Notes under the pieces: generated by a model | What the model saw: only the letters and a program-made list of their open reading frames with translations | Database searches by the model: none | Told to the model about the DNA's origin: nothing | Part shown: in pieces, positions 48,301 through 60,297 of the stretch | Position numbering within the stretch: position 1 is the stretch's first letter | Layout: each line of letters starts with the position of its first letter | DNA from: Nissolia schottii | Taxonomy: Eukaryota > Streptophyta > Magnoliopsida > Fabales > Fabaceae | Direction: 5' to 3' | NCBI GenBank assembly: GCA_003254905.1 | Contig: QANU01030383.1 | Location: 1 to 64,000 of the forward strand | DNA length: 64,000 bases | Position numbers and translations under genes: made by a program

Positions 48301-49329
48301 CAACTTCCGGTCTTTTTATTTTATTTTAATCTATTTGTGTTTACTTTGTTGACGTGGATGACTCAAACTCAAAGTTAGGAAATAGCAAAGGATAGCCAAT
48401 AATTTATGATTTTGTGCCTATGATGTCTTTATTCTATTTGTTATTGTTTGGATATGCCAAAAGATAATCTAAAATTCTTGTGAAAAGAATACACAAAAGT
48501 AATGTCACTTTGAGATGGTTGGTAAGATTATTGTCCACTAGAATGTTAGAAGTTGAAAAGGCCGCACAACACAAGCCACAAGGGAATAAGACATGTTTCC
48601 AATTACTTTTGACAAGTGGCACAGTTTTCCAAGCTCCTCTATCTTGTGCTATAGTACTATAGTATAGCATTCTTTTTAGCTCCGCCACCCCCTTCTTTCT
48701 CCTCCATCTCCTATTCCCCTCCTACTCAGTAATCACTGTTTTCCCTATCGTGTACCAGTGGCAGTTGTTTGTTGCTCCCTGGTTGGTCCAAAAGAGGTTC
48801 ACACAGATGGTTTTTGTTCCTATCTTTTATGACTTTCTAGTTCATGGTAAAAACCAAGCAGGGTAGTTTAGTAGCCCTGGCTTAAAAGGCAAGTCTTAGA
48901 GCTCTTACCCGGCAAAGACTGCAAGCTAATTACACGGTCACATAAGCAGCTCAGTCATCAAAAGTAAAAGTAAAACGTAAATGATCATTTAGCCTAGACA
49001 CCAATTACTTGACCCTATTCGAAGTTATAGAGTTGTTGTATTAGCCATTTTTTTTGGGTCAAAATTTAATATTATGTTTGTAATGGTATCTCTAATTTAT
49101 TAAAGTTTTAAAAATTGTAATTTTTTAATATTATTTTTTTATTTATTTCTTTGTTATAAAATACTCCAATTAAATTAAATGATGGTTCTTTACAAATTTA
49201 CTCTTTGAATCATTATTAATTTTAGGTTTCTTAATATTTGTGTATTTGACCAAAGTAACACTTAGAATGGATTGAAGGAATCTTGTCTCGAGATTGAGAA
49301 GGAAAGAGAATTTATTTAATTCTTCGAGT
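45393..49329. other. Intergenic between the bHLH gene and viral relic
   Basis: About 3.9 kb without a supportable gene. It has pyrimidine-rich tracts near 45840-45880 and a (CT)n run at about 47451-47468. The minus frame at 47244-47525 is Arg/Glu-rich only because it crosses the CT tract. The part nearest the gene should contain its promoter. Confidence 0.5.
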
Positions 49330-50766
49330 CTTGGCGGGCTTGGTGAATAGAGTCTTGAACAGGTGTTTGCTTCTTTGTCTTTTCCTGCCAACACCTCTGA
49401 TTGGTTGTTAGCAAAATCTTGATCTGTTGAGAAATTCTTTTAAGGTCGAATATGCCAAAGCAATCGTCCTCATTATCCTGTAGATAATTAGATGAGCTGG
49501 AGGCTTCATCTTCACTCTCTTGTTCTGACCTTAGTGCTTGAAGCTGAGTTAGTTTTTCTTGAAAATCTTCTTCAGAAGAGGCTGCAGCAAGGGTCTCTAC
49601 TATCCGGGCCTTTTCGGCTAGGAAGGCGACCTTTTGCTTTTCCCTCTCATGTTGAGTTTGAAGTTCTTGAGCTTTTCCTTGATTACTTGTTTTGATCCAA
49701 GCTAAGATTTTTTTCGTTTTTTAATAAATCAATATTGAATTTTGACTACCATTTTACACGTATTGATCTTACCAGCATCTGTAAATCAGTTGGTTATGTG
49801 AACTTTGCCGTAACATAATCCTAGGACATTATCCAGGATACAGCTTGGCTAGCCACAAAAGAAATTAATTGGTATCCTTCCACAAAAGTGGTATGAGTTT
49901 TGAAAAAATTATAGCTGTCTTGAACCTCTTGAGGGAAGATTGTTATTGTTGGTCCAAATTCATGGAACCATCTAATGAACCATCTGGGAAACGTTAAAGA
50001 CATTCCTTTTCGGAACCAAAAGAACCAAGAGTGTTGAAAAGGTTTATAGTAAAATGTATTGTACCAGGCATCAATGTAATCTTGGTAGGTATAATGTTGA
50101 GGATTAAATTGTCTTGAGAAGGATTTTGGGGTGTAGAGTTCTTGACCCCATTCTTGAACATATAGTACTTTGAGAATTTTAACTTAGAGTGGACGAATTG
50201 TCCTTGTTGATCATTTTTGTGTGTTACCTCAATCGACTCAGTGTCGACTAAGATAAACTCATAAAAAACTCTAGATTTAACTGGGCTTATGGGATGGTAT
50301 TGAAATGGAGGTGGAAAGAGTATTTGAGCTATTTCTCTCAGAGACTTCTTTTGCCATTCTTTTTCGATGATGAAACTGGAAGGAAGTCTTCCTTTTCTTG
50401 ATAAAGGGGTTCCTGTACAATTGGTGATCGGTTTAGGTCTGAGGGTTTTACTAAAGTGTTTTGATAATGTAAAGGGGTAAACCTATTGTGGCTAGGAATT
50501 AATGGGTTAGGATTCTGTTGAGGCAGGGTTTTTACTATTTGTGAGAAAGGTTTGGTTATAGAGGTCTGCGTCTGCGGTGTTGAACTTTGCCCAATAGGGC
50601 TTACTGTAGGTCGTATTGAACTGAGACCAGTTGGTCTTATTGAACTTTGAGCTGTATTTCCTGTAATATTCTTATTGGATATTGATCGAGTCATTATTGT
50701 TCTTGAGGGTTCTGGGGAGCCTAGAGGAGGCCCATATTGATCTTTGGTTTTAGTAACTTCACTCAT
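49330..50766 (-). pseudogene. Post-pol frame of the caulimovirid relic
   Basis: Starts at the ATG at 50766, overlapping the pol stop (50761-50759) by 8 nt. The first part is Ser/Thr/Pro/Gln-rich with repeated SIRPT. The middle holds an aromatic stretch (FPRWFIRWFHEFGPTITIF), out of frame with the first. The end (about 49700-49440) is Glu/Gln-rich and likely coiled-coil (FLAEKARIVETLAAASSEED). Function unknown. Florendoviruses carry an uncharacterised second frame at this position, and caulimoviruses carry their translational transactivator after pol. Confidence 0.6.
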
Positions 50767-52309
50767 TAGATCCCTGTAAAAATTCTCTTGTAAGAAAATC
50801 TGGCAAAGCATTGGTATCTCCTTTAATATGTACTATGTCAAAATCAAAGCAAGAAAGTAATGATTGCCATTGGGCAAAAATATGTTTTGAAACCAAATTT
50901 ATAACATCTTTTTGTAAAACAGATGGTCTGCTTTGCAATCATTTTTGATAAGAAAATGTTTATTAAACAAATCATCTTGAAACTTCATGACACACAAGAC
51001 TATTGATAAAATCTCCTTTTTGACAATAGAATATTTTTGTTGAGAGGAATGCCAAATACCTGAATGATATCTGACAATTTGTTTAGTATTTGAACCTGGT
51101 AAGACTTGTTTAAGAACACCCCCATATCCTAACTCAGAGGCATCTGTTTCTACTACCAGTTTAGCTTCTGGGTCTGGAATGCCTAGACACGGAAGTGTTT
51201 TGACCATTGTCTTTATCTAGGCGATTATGTTAGACATATTTTCATCCCAGGGAGGAGGAGTCTTCTTAAGTCTGTTGTAGAGAGGTGCACAAATAACTCT
51301 AATATTAGGGATGAAGTCTGCTATGTAGTTTAAGCATCCTAGAAACCTTTGTAACTGTGTTTTATCTCTAATTTTATTTGGAAATCTTGAGGTAAACTCT
51401 AATGATCTTTGAACTGGGGTAATGGTTCCTTGATAGATTTTATAACCTAAGAATCTTACCTTAGTTTGAAATATTTTTATCTTTTTAGCGGAGACTACTA
51501 ATCCATTTTGTTTAATGACCTCTATAAATTTTTCTAAGTGTTGAATATGTTGATTAATCCCTTTAGAAAACACTAAGACATCGTCTAAGTATATGATAGT
51601 GAAATCCATGTAAGGATAAAATATATCGTTCATGATATTTTGAAATTCGCTAGGAGCATTTTTTAAGCCCTAAGGCATTACGCTCCACTCGTAATTGCCG
51701 AAGGGTACTACAAACGCAGTTTTATACCTATCTTTCTCCCGGACTGAAATTTGGTAGTAACCAGATTTCATATCAAACTTGGAGAAGAGTGAGGCATTGT
51801 GCAGCCTGTTAATCAGATCATTTTTGTTAGGAAGAGGGTATCTAATCCATTTCAATACTTTATTGAGCGGTTTATAATTAATGACTAGCCTTGGAGTGCC
51901 TACTTTAGCTGCAGCTTATCTAGGTGAATCNNNNNNNNNNNNNNNNNNNNNNNNNNNNNNNNNNNNNNNNNNNNNNNNNNNNNNNNNNNNNNNNNNNNNN
52001 AAAAAAAAGTATATGATTTTTTGCTTGTTCAGAGGCGTTCATGACATAAAATCCGGCACAACTCCACGGAGACTTGGAGGGGCGGATCAAGCCTTTATTT
52101 AGATATTCTTGAAGTTCTTTCTTACAATATTGAATATATTCAGTATTCACTTGTATTGGTCTTGCTTTAGTAGGAATATCTTTTCCATTAAATCTATTTA
52201 CATATGGCAGGGAAACCTCATATTTTTTTCCTGTGCCAGAAAGCAGTAGGATTAAAATCACATATTTCAGTTTCAATTTTCCTTTGAAATTCATTAATAA
52301 TTTTAACAA
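50759..52309 (-). pseudogene. Caulimovirid reverse transcriptase/RNase H, broken
   Basis: RT pieces: a PWSCAGFYV-type N-terminal motif near 52050, the KFDMKSGYYQI motif near 51765, and the catalytic IYLDDVLVFS motif near 51590. RNase H begins VVETDASELGYGG near 51150. Pol ends FLTREFLQGSNE with TGA at 50761. Breaks seen: a 70-base N gap (51931-52000), stops between the pieces at about 51660 and 51210, and a frameshift near 50900. It cannot make a working enzyme as read. Confidence 0.85.
51931..52000. other. Assembly gap (70 N)
   Basis: Unknown bases within the caulimovirid reverse transcriptase region. Confidence 1.
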
Positions 52310-52432
52310 TATTGGGAGCCACTAATTGTTGATTAATTCTTTGATATTGGATTTCTTTGTTTAACATATTTAAGTGGTTTTGTTTTCTTTGAATAAGATT
52401 AATTTGTTTAATAGATAATTCTTGTAAACTGT

Positions 52433-52780
52433 TTATTCTCGTTCCTTTGGAGGCATGAGAAATTCAAACTTAATTTCTTGCCGTAAACGGGTCGAGATGA
52501 TTCCTCCGTTAGAGACACTGAAAGGATATAGGAGAGTTAAGAAAGGAGTTCCTAGTATCATTTCTTGACTCATATTTTTAACTAGAACAAAAGAGGTAGT
52601 GTAACAAATTTTATTTTTACAAATTTTTGCATTAGATAACTTATAATTTATTTTTAATCTCGATCCATTTGTACGTGCTAAGTTTTCTGTTGTTTTTTCA
52701 TAATATTTAGTTGGTATTAATCCCTCTTGAATACAATTAATATCAGCCCTTGAATCTATCGGTGATATTAAACTTTTCAT
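52433..52780 (-). pseudogene. Caulimovirid aspartic protease region, broken
   Basis: A retropepsin-like frame. The active-site position reads DSRAD where the family has Asp-Ser/Thr-Gly, so the catalytic glycine is replaced by Arg. MILGTPFL near 52560 is the typical C-terminal ILGxxFL-type motif. It sits directly upstream of RT on the minus strand, as expected. Confidence 0.75.
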
Positions 52781-52913
52781 TTTGGACTACTAAGGTTATG
52801 GTACAGTACCATTTATGTTGGGTAATAATACTGAGCATGTTAATGAATTGATCTATTTCTATTGATCCTTGGGATTGGCTATGGCCTAATATGGCTTTTC
52901 CTAATTCCATAAA

Positions 52914-53150
52914 ATGGAGGCACATAACCGTTTTGAGGTCAAGAGCGAGATCATAACCCTAATGGCACCCCTTGATCCAGAAGGGGATTGGGAGCGTCGA
53001 GGTGCTCGTGCACTCGATAACCCACGAACCAAAATAGGTGAGGAGTTGTATGAGACCCTCTGTAAGCTAAGGGACTCTCTCTCTAATGAGGGGGGTCCAA
53101 TCCCAGTCCTTTTTGGATTTAAAAGCAAGGGTCTTTTTGTGGAAGGATAA
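52914..53150 (+). other. Unassigned 78-aa frame next to the viral relic
   Basis: A plus-strand frame with non-repetitive, protein-like composition (MAPLDPEGDWERRGARALDN, then LCKLRDSLSNEGG). It starts at the edge of the viral relic on the opposite strand and is GC-richer than its AT-rich right flank. I do not recognise the family with confidence. It could be a transposed or organelle-derived fragment. Confidence 0.35.
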
Positions 53151-53159
53151 TTTGGACGA

Positions 53160-53840
53160 AGAGTCGCAAGCTTAAAAAATAAAAAAATTATGTGAATGCG
53201 TCTCTAGTAAATATAAAATAACTCTTTCATAAGTTATTTTTTCAGTTAAACATTTTGGCATGTTAAAAGCTCCTTTTAATTATATAAAAGCTTATAAATT
53301 AAGCTCTTTACCCAAAAGTGTGTTTTTGGATTAATTAGTTTGCAAATTAATGACATTTGCACCGACTTGAGTCTTCAAAATTAATTTTAATCAAAAGTGA
53401 TCGAGTTGACATCAACAAAATTTATCTTTAAAAAATTTTAATATAAAAAGCCATTATGATAAAATGCACGAATGTTATTTGGATGATGTTAAACAAAATC
53501 ACTTTTGAGCATGCAATCACTTTTGTGTATGTAACTACTTATGCAATTAAATATTATAACAGTTTTCATTTCTAGTGTTATTAATATTATTGTAAAAATA
53601 TAAATATATATAAATATAATATTATTAGTTTTTAATTATCATTGAGCATTATAAAGTTTTTACATAACTATTATACTATAGAGTTTGGTTCATTGTAAAT
53701 GTTATGACACACACACACATATATATATATAATTTTTATTAACTTTATAGTCTTATTACGTATCAAAATATAATTGATACTCATAAAGATTAATATAATT
53801 TGTTTACTTTCATTATAGTTTTCTTTTACACGTGGACAAT

Positions 53841-53871
<31 letters not shown>

Positions 53872-56800
53872 CCTTCTTCTTTCATTATATAAAGGAGCAT
53901 ACATTATTTTTGGATATATAAAATGAAAATTTGATATTACATTATAAAAGAATAAACATAAATGTTAAAAGATGATTATCAATTTTTAAGTAACATTTTA
54001 ATTATAATTAATTTAAGAGTCAATGATTGAAATAAAAAAAAAAAAAAAAAAAAGACAAGGATGATAATATAATTTTTCTCTTTTTATTAAAGTTAGAGAG
54101 AAAGGGGTACTTTTCTAGGGTACTTTGTGGTCACAAGCATGTCTGCTCTGGTCCCATTCTTGGCTTTTTATTTTCGATCTTTCTATAATATTCCTTCCTT
54201 TGATATATTTTTGTCTTTTATTTTATTTTATTTTTTTAAAAGATTGGCGTCTAGATTTAAATTTTGGAAGAACCCTATATTCAAACATTTGATGATAGCT
54301 CCACCAGCACTACCAATACCAATACCATAACCCACGAGCAAGACCATGTGAGTGGAGATCATCATGACATCAATCCCACCTTGTCATGACGTTAATTCAC
54401 TAGCTCTCTTGAATCTTACTCCCAATGGCTTTTCTGCACTTATTTTGCTCTAACATTCACAAGCATTCCATCAATGAGTAGCCTTTGAATTCATACTGAT
54501 CCCTTTGCTATCAACACAAGTTTCATGCATTTTTATTTTCGGCCGATAAAAGCTAAGAGGAAATGTAACTTTTGCTTAGTCAAAGAAAAAATTGAAGGAA
54601 AGACAAAAGAAAAAGAAAAAATAAGTTGAATTTGATTTTTTTTAGGAATTAAATAAGTTTTTACCTCTTAATAAATCGTAAATTTTGCACTCTTTTTAAA
54701 GAAAAAATTGGTTTGAGAGCTTGATAATTTTTTTTGTTTGATTTTAGTGTCTAATGTTAAATTGGATTGTTAAGAGATGACGCAATAGACAAAATTAAAT
54801 GAATTTTACTATAGTTTGCTCGAACATTGTCAAATCAAGTTCTAACATTGTCAAATAGAACTGATTTGAATACGATTTAAATCTGATTTGATTACCGTTA
54901 AACTTGGTTTGACTATATTTTACGAAGTTATAATGGGATCTACTTGACTTTAGTATGTTATGTTATCTTTTAATGGTTAAACTTCAATTACTAAAATCAA
55001 ATAAAAAAATTGATCAAGGACTTAAACTAAAAAAATTAATAAGGTGCAAAATAAAAAAAATAAAAAACTTATCTAGCCTTATTTGGCTTAAGAGAGTAAA
55101 TATGAGGGAAAGAAAAATGACAGTAGAACCACCGAAATATTTTATCTTAACTTTTGGACAGAAAACTAGAGAGGGAAAGAAAAGTTCAAAATTTCAGTTT
55201 TATCCCTATTTATTGTTCTACATTATATTACATATGTATGTAAGAGTAAACGAAACATTTAGTAAACATACGGCTTAACAAAGTTGATAGATGGTTGAAT
55301 TCGTTTTAAGTATCTAATAAGTGATTTGATCTCTGAAGGTGTGTATAAAGAGGGTTTCGTGGTCCAAGAATATACTCTCTTCAGTGAGTTGAAACTCTCT
55401 AAAAAAATTAGTCATTATTTCTAATAATGAATGTTCTTGGTGAGAAAAAAAATCAAATATTTAATATGATAACATTTTCTTTTTTTCTTAATTTTCTCTC
55501 CAAACAAATAAAAAAAATCTTTTATCTTTTGTCTGGTTGAAGATAAATTATAAAAAAATGAATAGAAAAAAAATAAAGAGATTTTATTTTGTTTGAACGT
55601 GGAGAGAAAATATAACAAAGAAAAAATAGTGGGTGAGAACAAAATATGTTTTTTTTCCAACTTTTTTTCTCGAAAATTTGAGAAAGCTTAAACTCTTCAA
55701 GGAGAGGAGGTAGAGAGAGCATGTCAAACTTAAACACACAAAGATCAACCCTTCAACAAAGAAAAGAAACACTTGTCAAAGACACTAAACATGAGAAACA
55801 CTTCAAAACCACTTAACAAGCACAAAACGACCAACCCTTTAAAAACATCACATTGAAACCCACACTCCCAAACACCCTATAAGCTGAAAAATCTTTATAG
55901 CACCACAAATGGTGTCGTGCATGTATCATGATTACAATTCATTGGCTATATTATCTTGTATTTCGCTATTTCTTTATTTTTCTGCATCCGTTGAATGGTC
56001 ATGATCTATCCCTTGATCGAAGAAAAGCTATTTTTGTGCATTTCGTGTAGACTATATTCGCGCTATATAGCATAGCTCCAGTATAAGGTATCACCCTGAA
56101 GCCATATATACTATGAGGCCAAACTTTGAAACCGCACTCTGAACTTGAGAGGATTGTATTTATTCAAAATTTTATTTCCCAGATAAAGGGCAGCTATAGA
56201 TATAGTTTTTATGTTCAAGTGTGTACTTTTTATGTTCAACAGTAGAGTTAGGGTGATCTGGTTTTGGTAAAAAGGGATTAGTTAGACGCCACATCTTCTT
56301 CTCATGGAAAATTGATGTGGCGTGAGGGAGTCCAAAATTAGAGGAGTTTTTTTAAACAAACAGACTAAGTGAGACACAAAGTAGGTTAGACATCACAACT
56401 TAACTCAAAAAGGCAATGAGTTTATGTGTTTTTTCCGATATATATTCTTCACTTAATCCAATTTTCATCAATGTGAGATTTTAACATTCAAACTTGGAAT
56501 GCAACAGTACAATCTTGTGTTAGCCTTTTAAATTTGTGTCTCAGTTAGGTAATTTTTTTTAGATGTTTCACATCCCCCATCGAAATTTAGAAGTAAAAAT
56601 TAAAAATAAAAAAAATCCAAAACAATATATAACCAAGGTTTGAATTACCATCATCCATCACCAAGGTTGTAGTGCAAACCAAACCCAACATCACACCATC
56701 ACCTTTGTTTCCGACCAACCTCGTACACATCGATAAGCACCCACGACCACTTCACCCGTACTCAGTATCATTAGGTCCACCCCACTAACCATCACGAGTC

Positions 56801-59448
56801 ACCCCCGGCAAATAATGGCAGCGACTCTTGTAGAGCGATATGGCAAAGACCATCGATAATGCAAGGAGAGAGTGGGAAGAAGAGTGGCAAATTGACGGGG
56901 AAAGGAAAAATTGTTTAAAATTGGAACTATTGTGAAACATTTATTGGGACAAGGTTTGGGGATTGAGGATTTGAATTCATAGAAGAAGCTTTGTTTCACA
57001 TTTTTTTTCCCCCATTTTTAAGGTTGGGTTACAATATTATTTTTGTGTTTTGATTTGATTTTGTTTAATTTGGTTGAAAAGATCTTGGATTTGTATGGTG
57101 GTTTTGGAGGAGAACACTTTGAAAGAGAAGAGGGAGACAAGAAGAAAGGGGAAAGAGGAGATTATTTTAGTCATTTTGACCAAAAATTTAATAGAAGGGA
57201 GTAAAGTGCACAAAAGAGAAATGTTCGGGCTGAAATTACACTTTTTTAAAATTAGGGTGCAAAGTGCACCTAGTCTATATTACAAGGGGATAAAGTGCAC
57301 TTTACCCCTTCTAATTATTCAAAAAACAAAATATTCTCTTCATTCAAGCATCAAAGACAAAAGTCTCCTTATTTTCTATTCTTTTCATTCTCTTTCACTC
57401 TATTTTCCTTCCTTTCATTTTTTACTCACAATTGAAACAAAGTTAAAGTCCTTCCCATAATCATAAATTTAAAAAAAAACATTTTTTATTTTCTTCCTTA
57501 CTATTTTTTCTTTATCTAAGCAATTTGAGAGAAAATATATTTTTCTCTATTGTTTTTCCTTATATTTTGTTATTGTTATTGTTTTATCTTTTCTCTTTTT
57601 CATTTCATCTTGTCATCCTAATAGTAACAAAGGAAATGCAAAAGTCCAGTATGTGTATCTAAGTATTTATTGCGTGGAATGTTATGTTAATTGTCAATGA
57701 GTTGTAGCTGAATTGACACTAGTGTTCCTCTATCTAGAGGGCCCTAGCTAGTTTTAGCCTCTATGTTATAATCAAATACTTTCTTAAGAGTTGAAAAGCT
57801 TATAAGTGATTGGTACATAAGTATACTACTTTATCATTTCTTGTGTATCCTTCTGAGCGGTGATATTGGTGGATTGCTTGTATTTAATTTCACGTTAAAG
57901 TGAAAATCTTTATCCTACCAAATGATGATTAGGTGTTGTGGATGGCTGTAAATGTGGTAACTAAAAAAATAGTATATTTCAAGAAAAGCGTGAATCAGTA
58001 TTTATATAGATATGTACACGTATGATGATGGCTTGCCCTTGCATGCCCTACTTGATTTGATCAGAAATCCTACCTAAACAATAGATTTAGACAATAATAA
58101 CAACACACTAAAAAATAAAATTCATTAATTAAAATGAAAAATAATATTTTCTTCTCTCTCATGTCTCATCCTCTCTTTCTCCTCTCTCACTCATAGACCC
58201 TCCTCCTCCTCGTACTTTTTCTTCTTGCTTCTCCTGCATCTTCGTGTTCGTCAGATATGCATTCTTGTTTTCCTCCTCTCCTTTGTTATTGGTATTGGTT
58301 TTCATGTTGGTTTAGGGTTTAGGATACTATTTTATTTTAATATGTTGGTTTTTGTGTTGGTTTCTTTGCTTTATATTGTTGGTTTCTTCATTTCAGATGT
58401 TGCTTTATTTTAGCGTATTGCTTTACTCGTATTGGTTTATTTTTGTTTATTTATCATTGTTTTTTCGTATTGATTTTTCTGTTTTAGAGTGTTGATTTCT
58501 CTATTTTAGAGCATTGATTTGTCTATTTAAAAGTGTTCGTTGCTTAATTTGTAAGAGAAACCAACATGTCCAAAAAAAGAAATCAACACGACTGATACTA
58601 ATTTATTTTTATCATTTGTCATTGTTTTAGCGTGTTGGTTTCTCTATATTTGGTTGTTTGTTTGTTGGTTAATAGAGATTGAATTGTATATTATTTTGTT
58701 GGTTTTTTTTTAATTTTTTAATGTGCAGGTGAATTGCACACACATAAAAGAAGAGTGGGGGTTAAAGAAAGACAGTGTAAAAGGGAGTGAGGGGTTTTAT
58801 TTTATTTTTAATGTGTTATTCATTCTTGTTGTCTCATTGTGTTGTTCATGTAGGATATTTCATGTGGTTTTCCCTTCTTTCTTTTATTTTTTCTTTCTGT
58901 GGTCCTGCCACTGCCAATTAATCATCGCTGAACCTAAAACACTAAATATTATTTAAAATGGGAGCAAAATACTGCAAATTACTATGTTGGCACGCATATT
59001 CCTTGGCAGCCTTGCTATGTGCATGTGAATTGTATACTTGCGTTTAACAAGTTCATTCTTAATCTAACGTGGACATTGATTAATTCTCGATTACACCATC
59101 TTCCATGATCACAAAACAAGTTCAAATTAACTTGCTTTACAATAGTTCTTCGTTTCTTCCTCCGCCCTAAATATGCAAACAATTGACTTAGGAAACACAG
59201 CGCCCATAGTCGTAGTCATATGACAAGTTTGAACAGTACTATGTTTGTCTTTTTTCAATAATACCTTCGGTCACACCTCACAACTTATAGTGTGTTTTGA
59301 ATCAAACAAGACAAGAAATGATTTATCACAAGAAAAAAAGGTTATTTATGTTGGTTCCATATCACAATTGGCGATGGTTTAAACTGTCACTAAATTCAAT
59401 TCATGGCGGTTTGAAAACTATCTCCATGGCAAGCTTCGAGAGGTAAAT
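53160..59448. other. Long AT-rich intergenic stretch, no gene seen
   Basis: About 6.3 kb. It includes (TA)n runs at about 53716-53731 and 53840-53869, a poly-A run near 54034, a perfect palindrome AAAGTGCACTTT at 57292-57303, and purine/pyrimidine blocks. Frames such as 54955-55278, 57074-57460 and 58225-58413 have AT-driven composition (Lys/Ile/Phe-rich) and no domain. No RNA gene was recognised. Confidence 0.5.
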
Positions 59449-60040
59449 TGCGAAACACCTTAGCTAGCTAGTCTATGCTTAAGTCGGAAACTTACTTGTT
59501 AAGTTGTTATCCAGTGTGGTTGGGATCGTACTTAGTCCTACTTATGAGTTCAAAAGTATAGTTACCCAAAAATATGGACCAATTTCAACTTTTCGTTATA
59601 TGTATTGTAATGTAAAATATGATCATCGTTTAACGTCAGAACACATATCGCGAGCGGTATCGTAGTATAATTTAACTAATATTTATCAGGCACATTCAAC
59701 ATTCATAGCAACAAGTGGTCCATACCATATATTCACAAGTAGTTACACAAGTAATATCATAGTGGTTACTTACAAGTACTATAGTACCAAACACATATCC
59801 TACTAACTAATAGTCTAGTCTTCGGCTGGCCTCCCTCGGTACTCTTCTTCCTCGTGTTGCTCCTCTCCTTGCTCCGCATCAAACCCTGGAGTCATGGATG
59901 AGTGGGGTGAGAATATGGCGCTCTCAGTGGGAAACCTTAGGAACTGGGAGAACTTCTTATTCTCATTCATGATCTAGGACGCTCAGGAATTTCTAAGTGT
60001 CACAATATTATACTACTTTCCCAACAATATGGAAAGAGAA
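59449..60040 (-). mobile_element. Fragment of the TGTAACA solo-LTR family (copy 4)
   Basis: Read in the plus direction it starts TGCGAAACACCTTAGC, then TATGCTTAAGTC, AAGTTGTTATCC and AATATGGACCA. These are the same ordered words as the reverse complement of the last 200 bp of copy 3. The acidic frame and its CTCACCCCACTC leader follow. The 5' part of the LTR is missing or too diverged, so no target duplication was found. The right border is approximate. Confidence 0.7.
59815..59895 (-). other. Small acidic frame in copy 4
   Basis: 26 residues, MTPGFDAEQGEEQHEEEE onward, at the same place as the acidic frames of copies 2 and 3. The primary sequence differs, but the M-x-x-G start and acidic character are kept. 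Confidence 0.45.
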
Positions 60041-60297
60041 CTATCATAGTTCTTAAGTTTCATCCTATCATAGTTTGAAAATATCCACATTGTGTAACAC
60101 AAAAAGACATCACTACCAACATTCCACAAAATGGTATATATAAAATCTATATGTTCTTTGTCTAACTATTCAAAAAGATAAGTGTGAAATTATCTAGGCA
60201 TAATATCTTAATCTTAAGGATGACCAAGATTAGCAAGTTGTTCTTATAGCTTCTCTTTAATCACTGCCCTCACATCTCTCATTCTCTTGTCTAGCTT

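Larger units (their letters stand above)
49330..52925 (-). mobile_element. Endogenous caulimovirid (pararetrovirus) relic
   Basis: Minus-strand order: aspartic protease, reverse transcriptase, RNase H, then a further reading frame after pol. There is no integrase and no LTR, which separates it from gypsy elements. RT wording and the post-pol frame point to Caulimoviridae, perhaps the florendovirus/petuvirus side. Movement and coat protein regions are absent upstream of the protease. A 70-base N gap lies within RT, and several stops and frameshifts make the copy defective. Confidence 0.8.

Noticed and set aside
49330..52925. Ty3/gypsy retrotransposon
   Set aside because: No integrase, no LTR, a post-pol frame overlapping the pol stop, and caulimovirid-type RT wording.
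53840..53869. Replication origin or regulatory AT tract
   Set aside because: It is a plain (TA)n microsatellite in AT-rich intergenic DNA.
57074..57460. 128-aa frame in AT-rich DNA
   Set aside because: Lys/Phe/Ser-rich composition follows base composition. No domain, no splice context.
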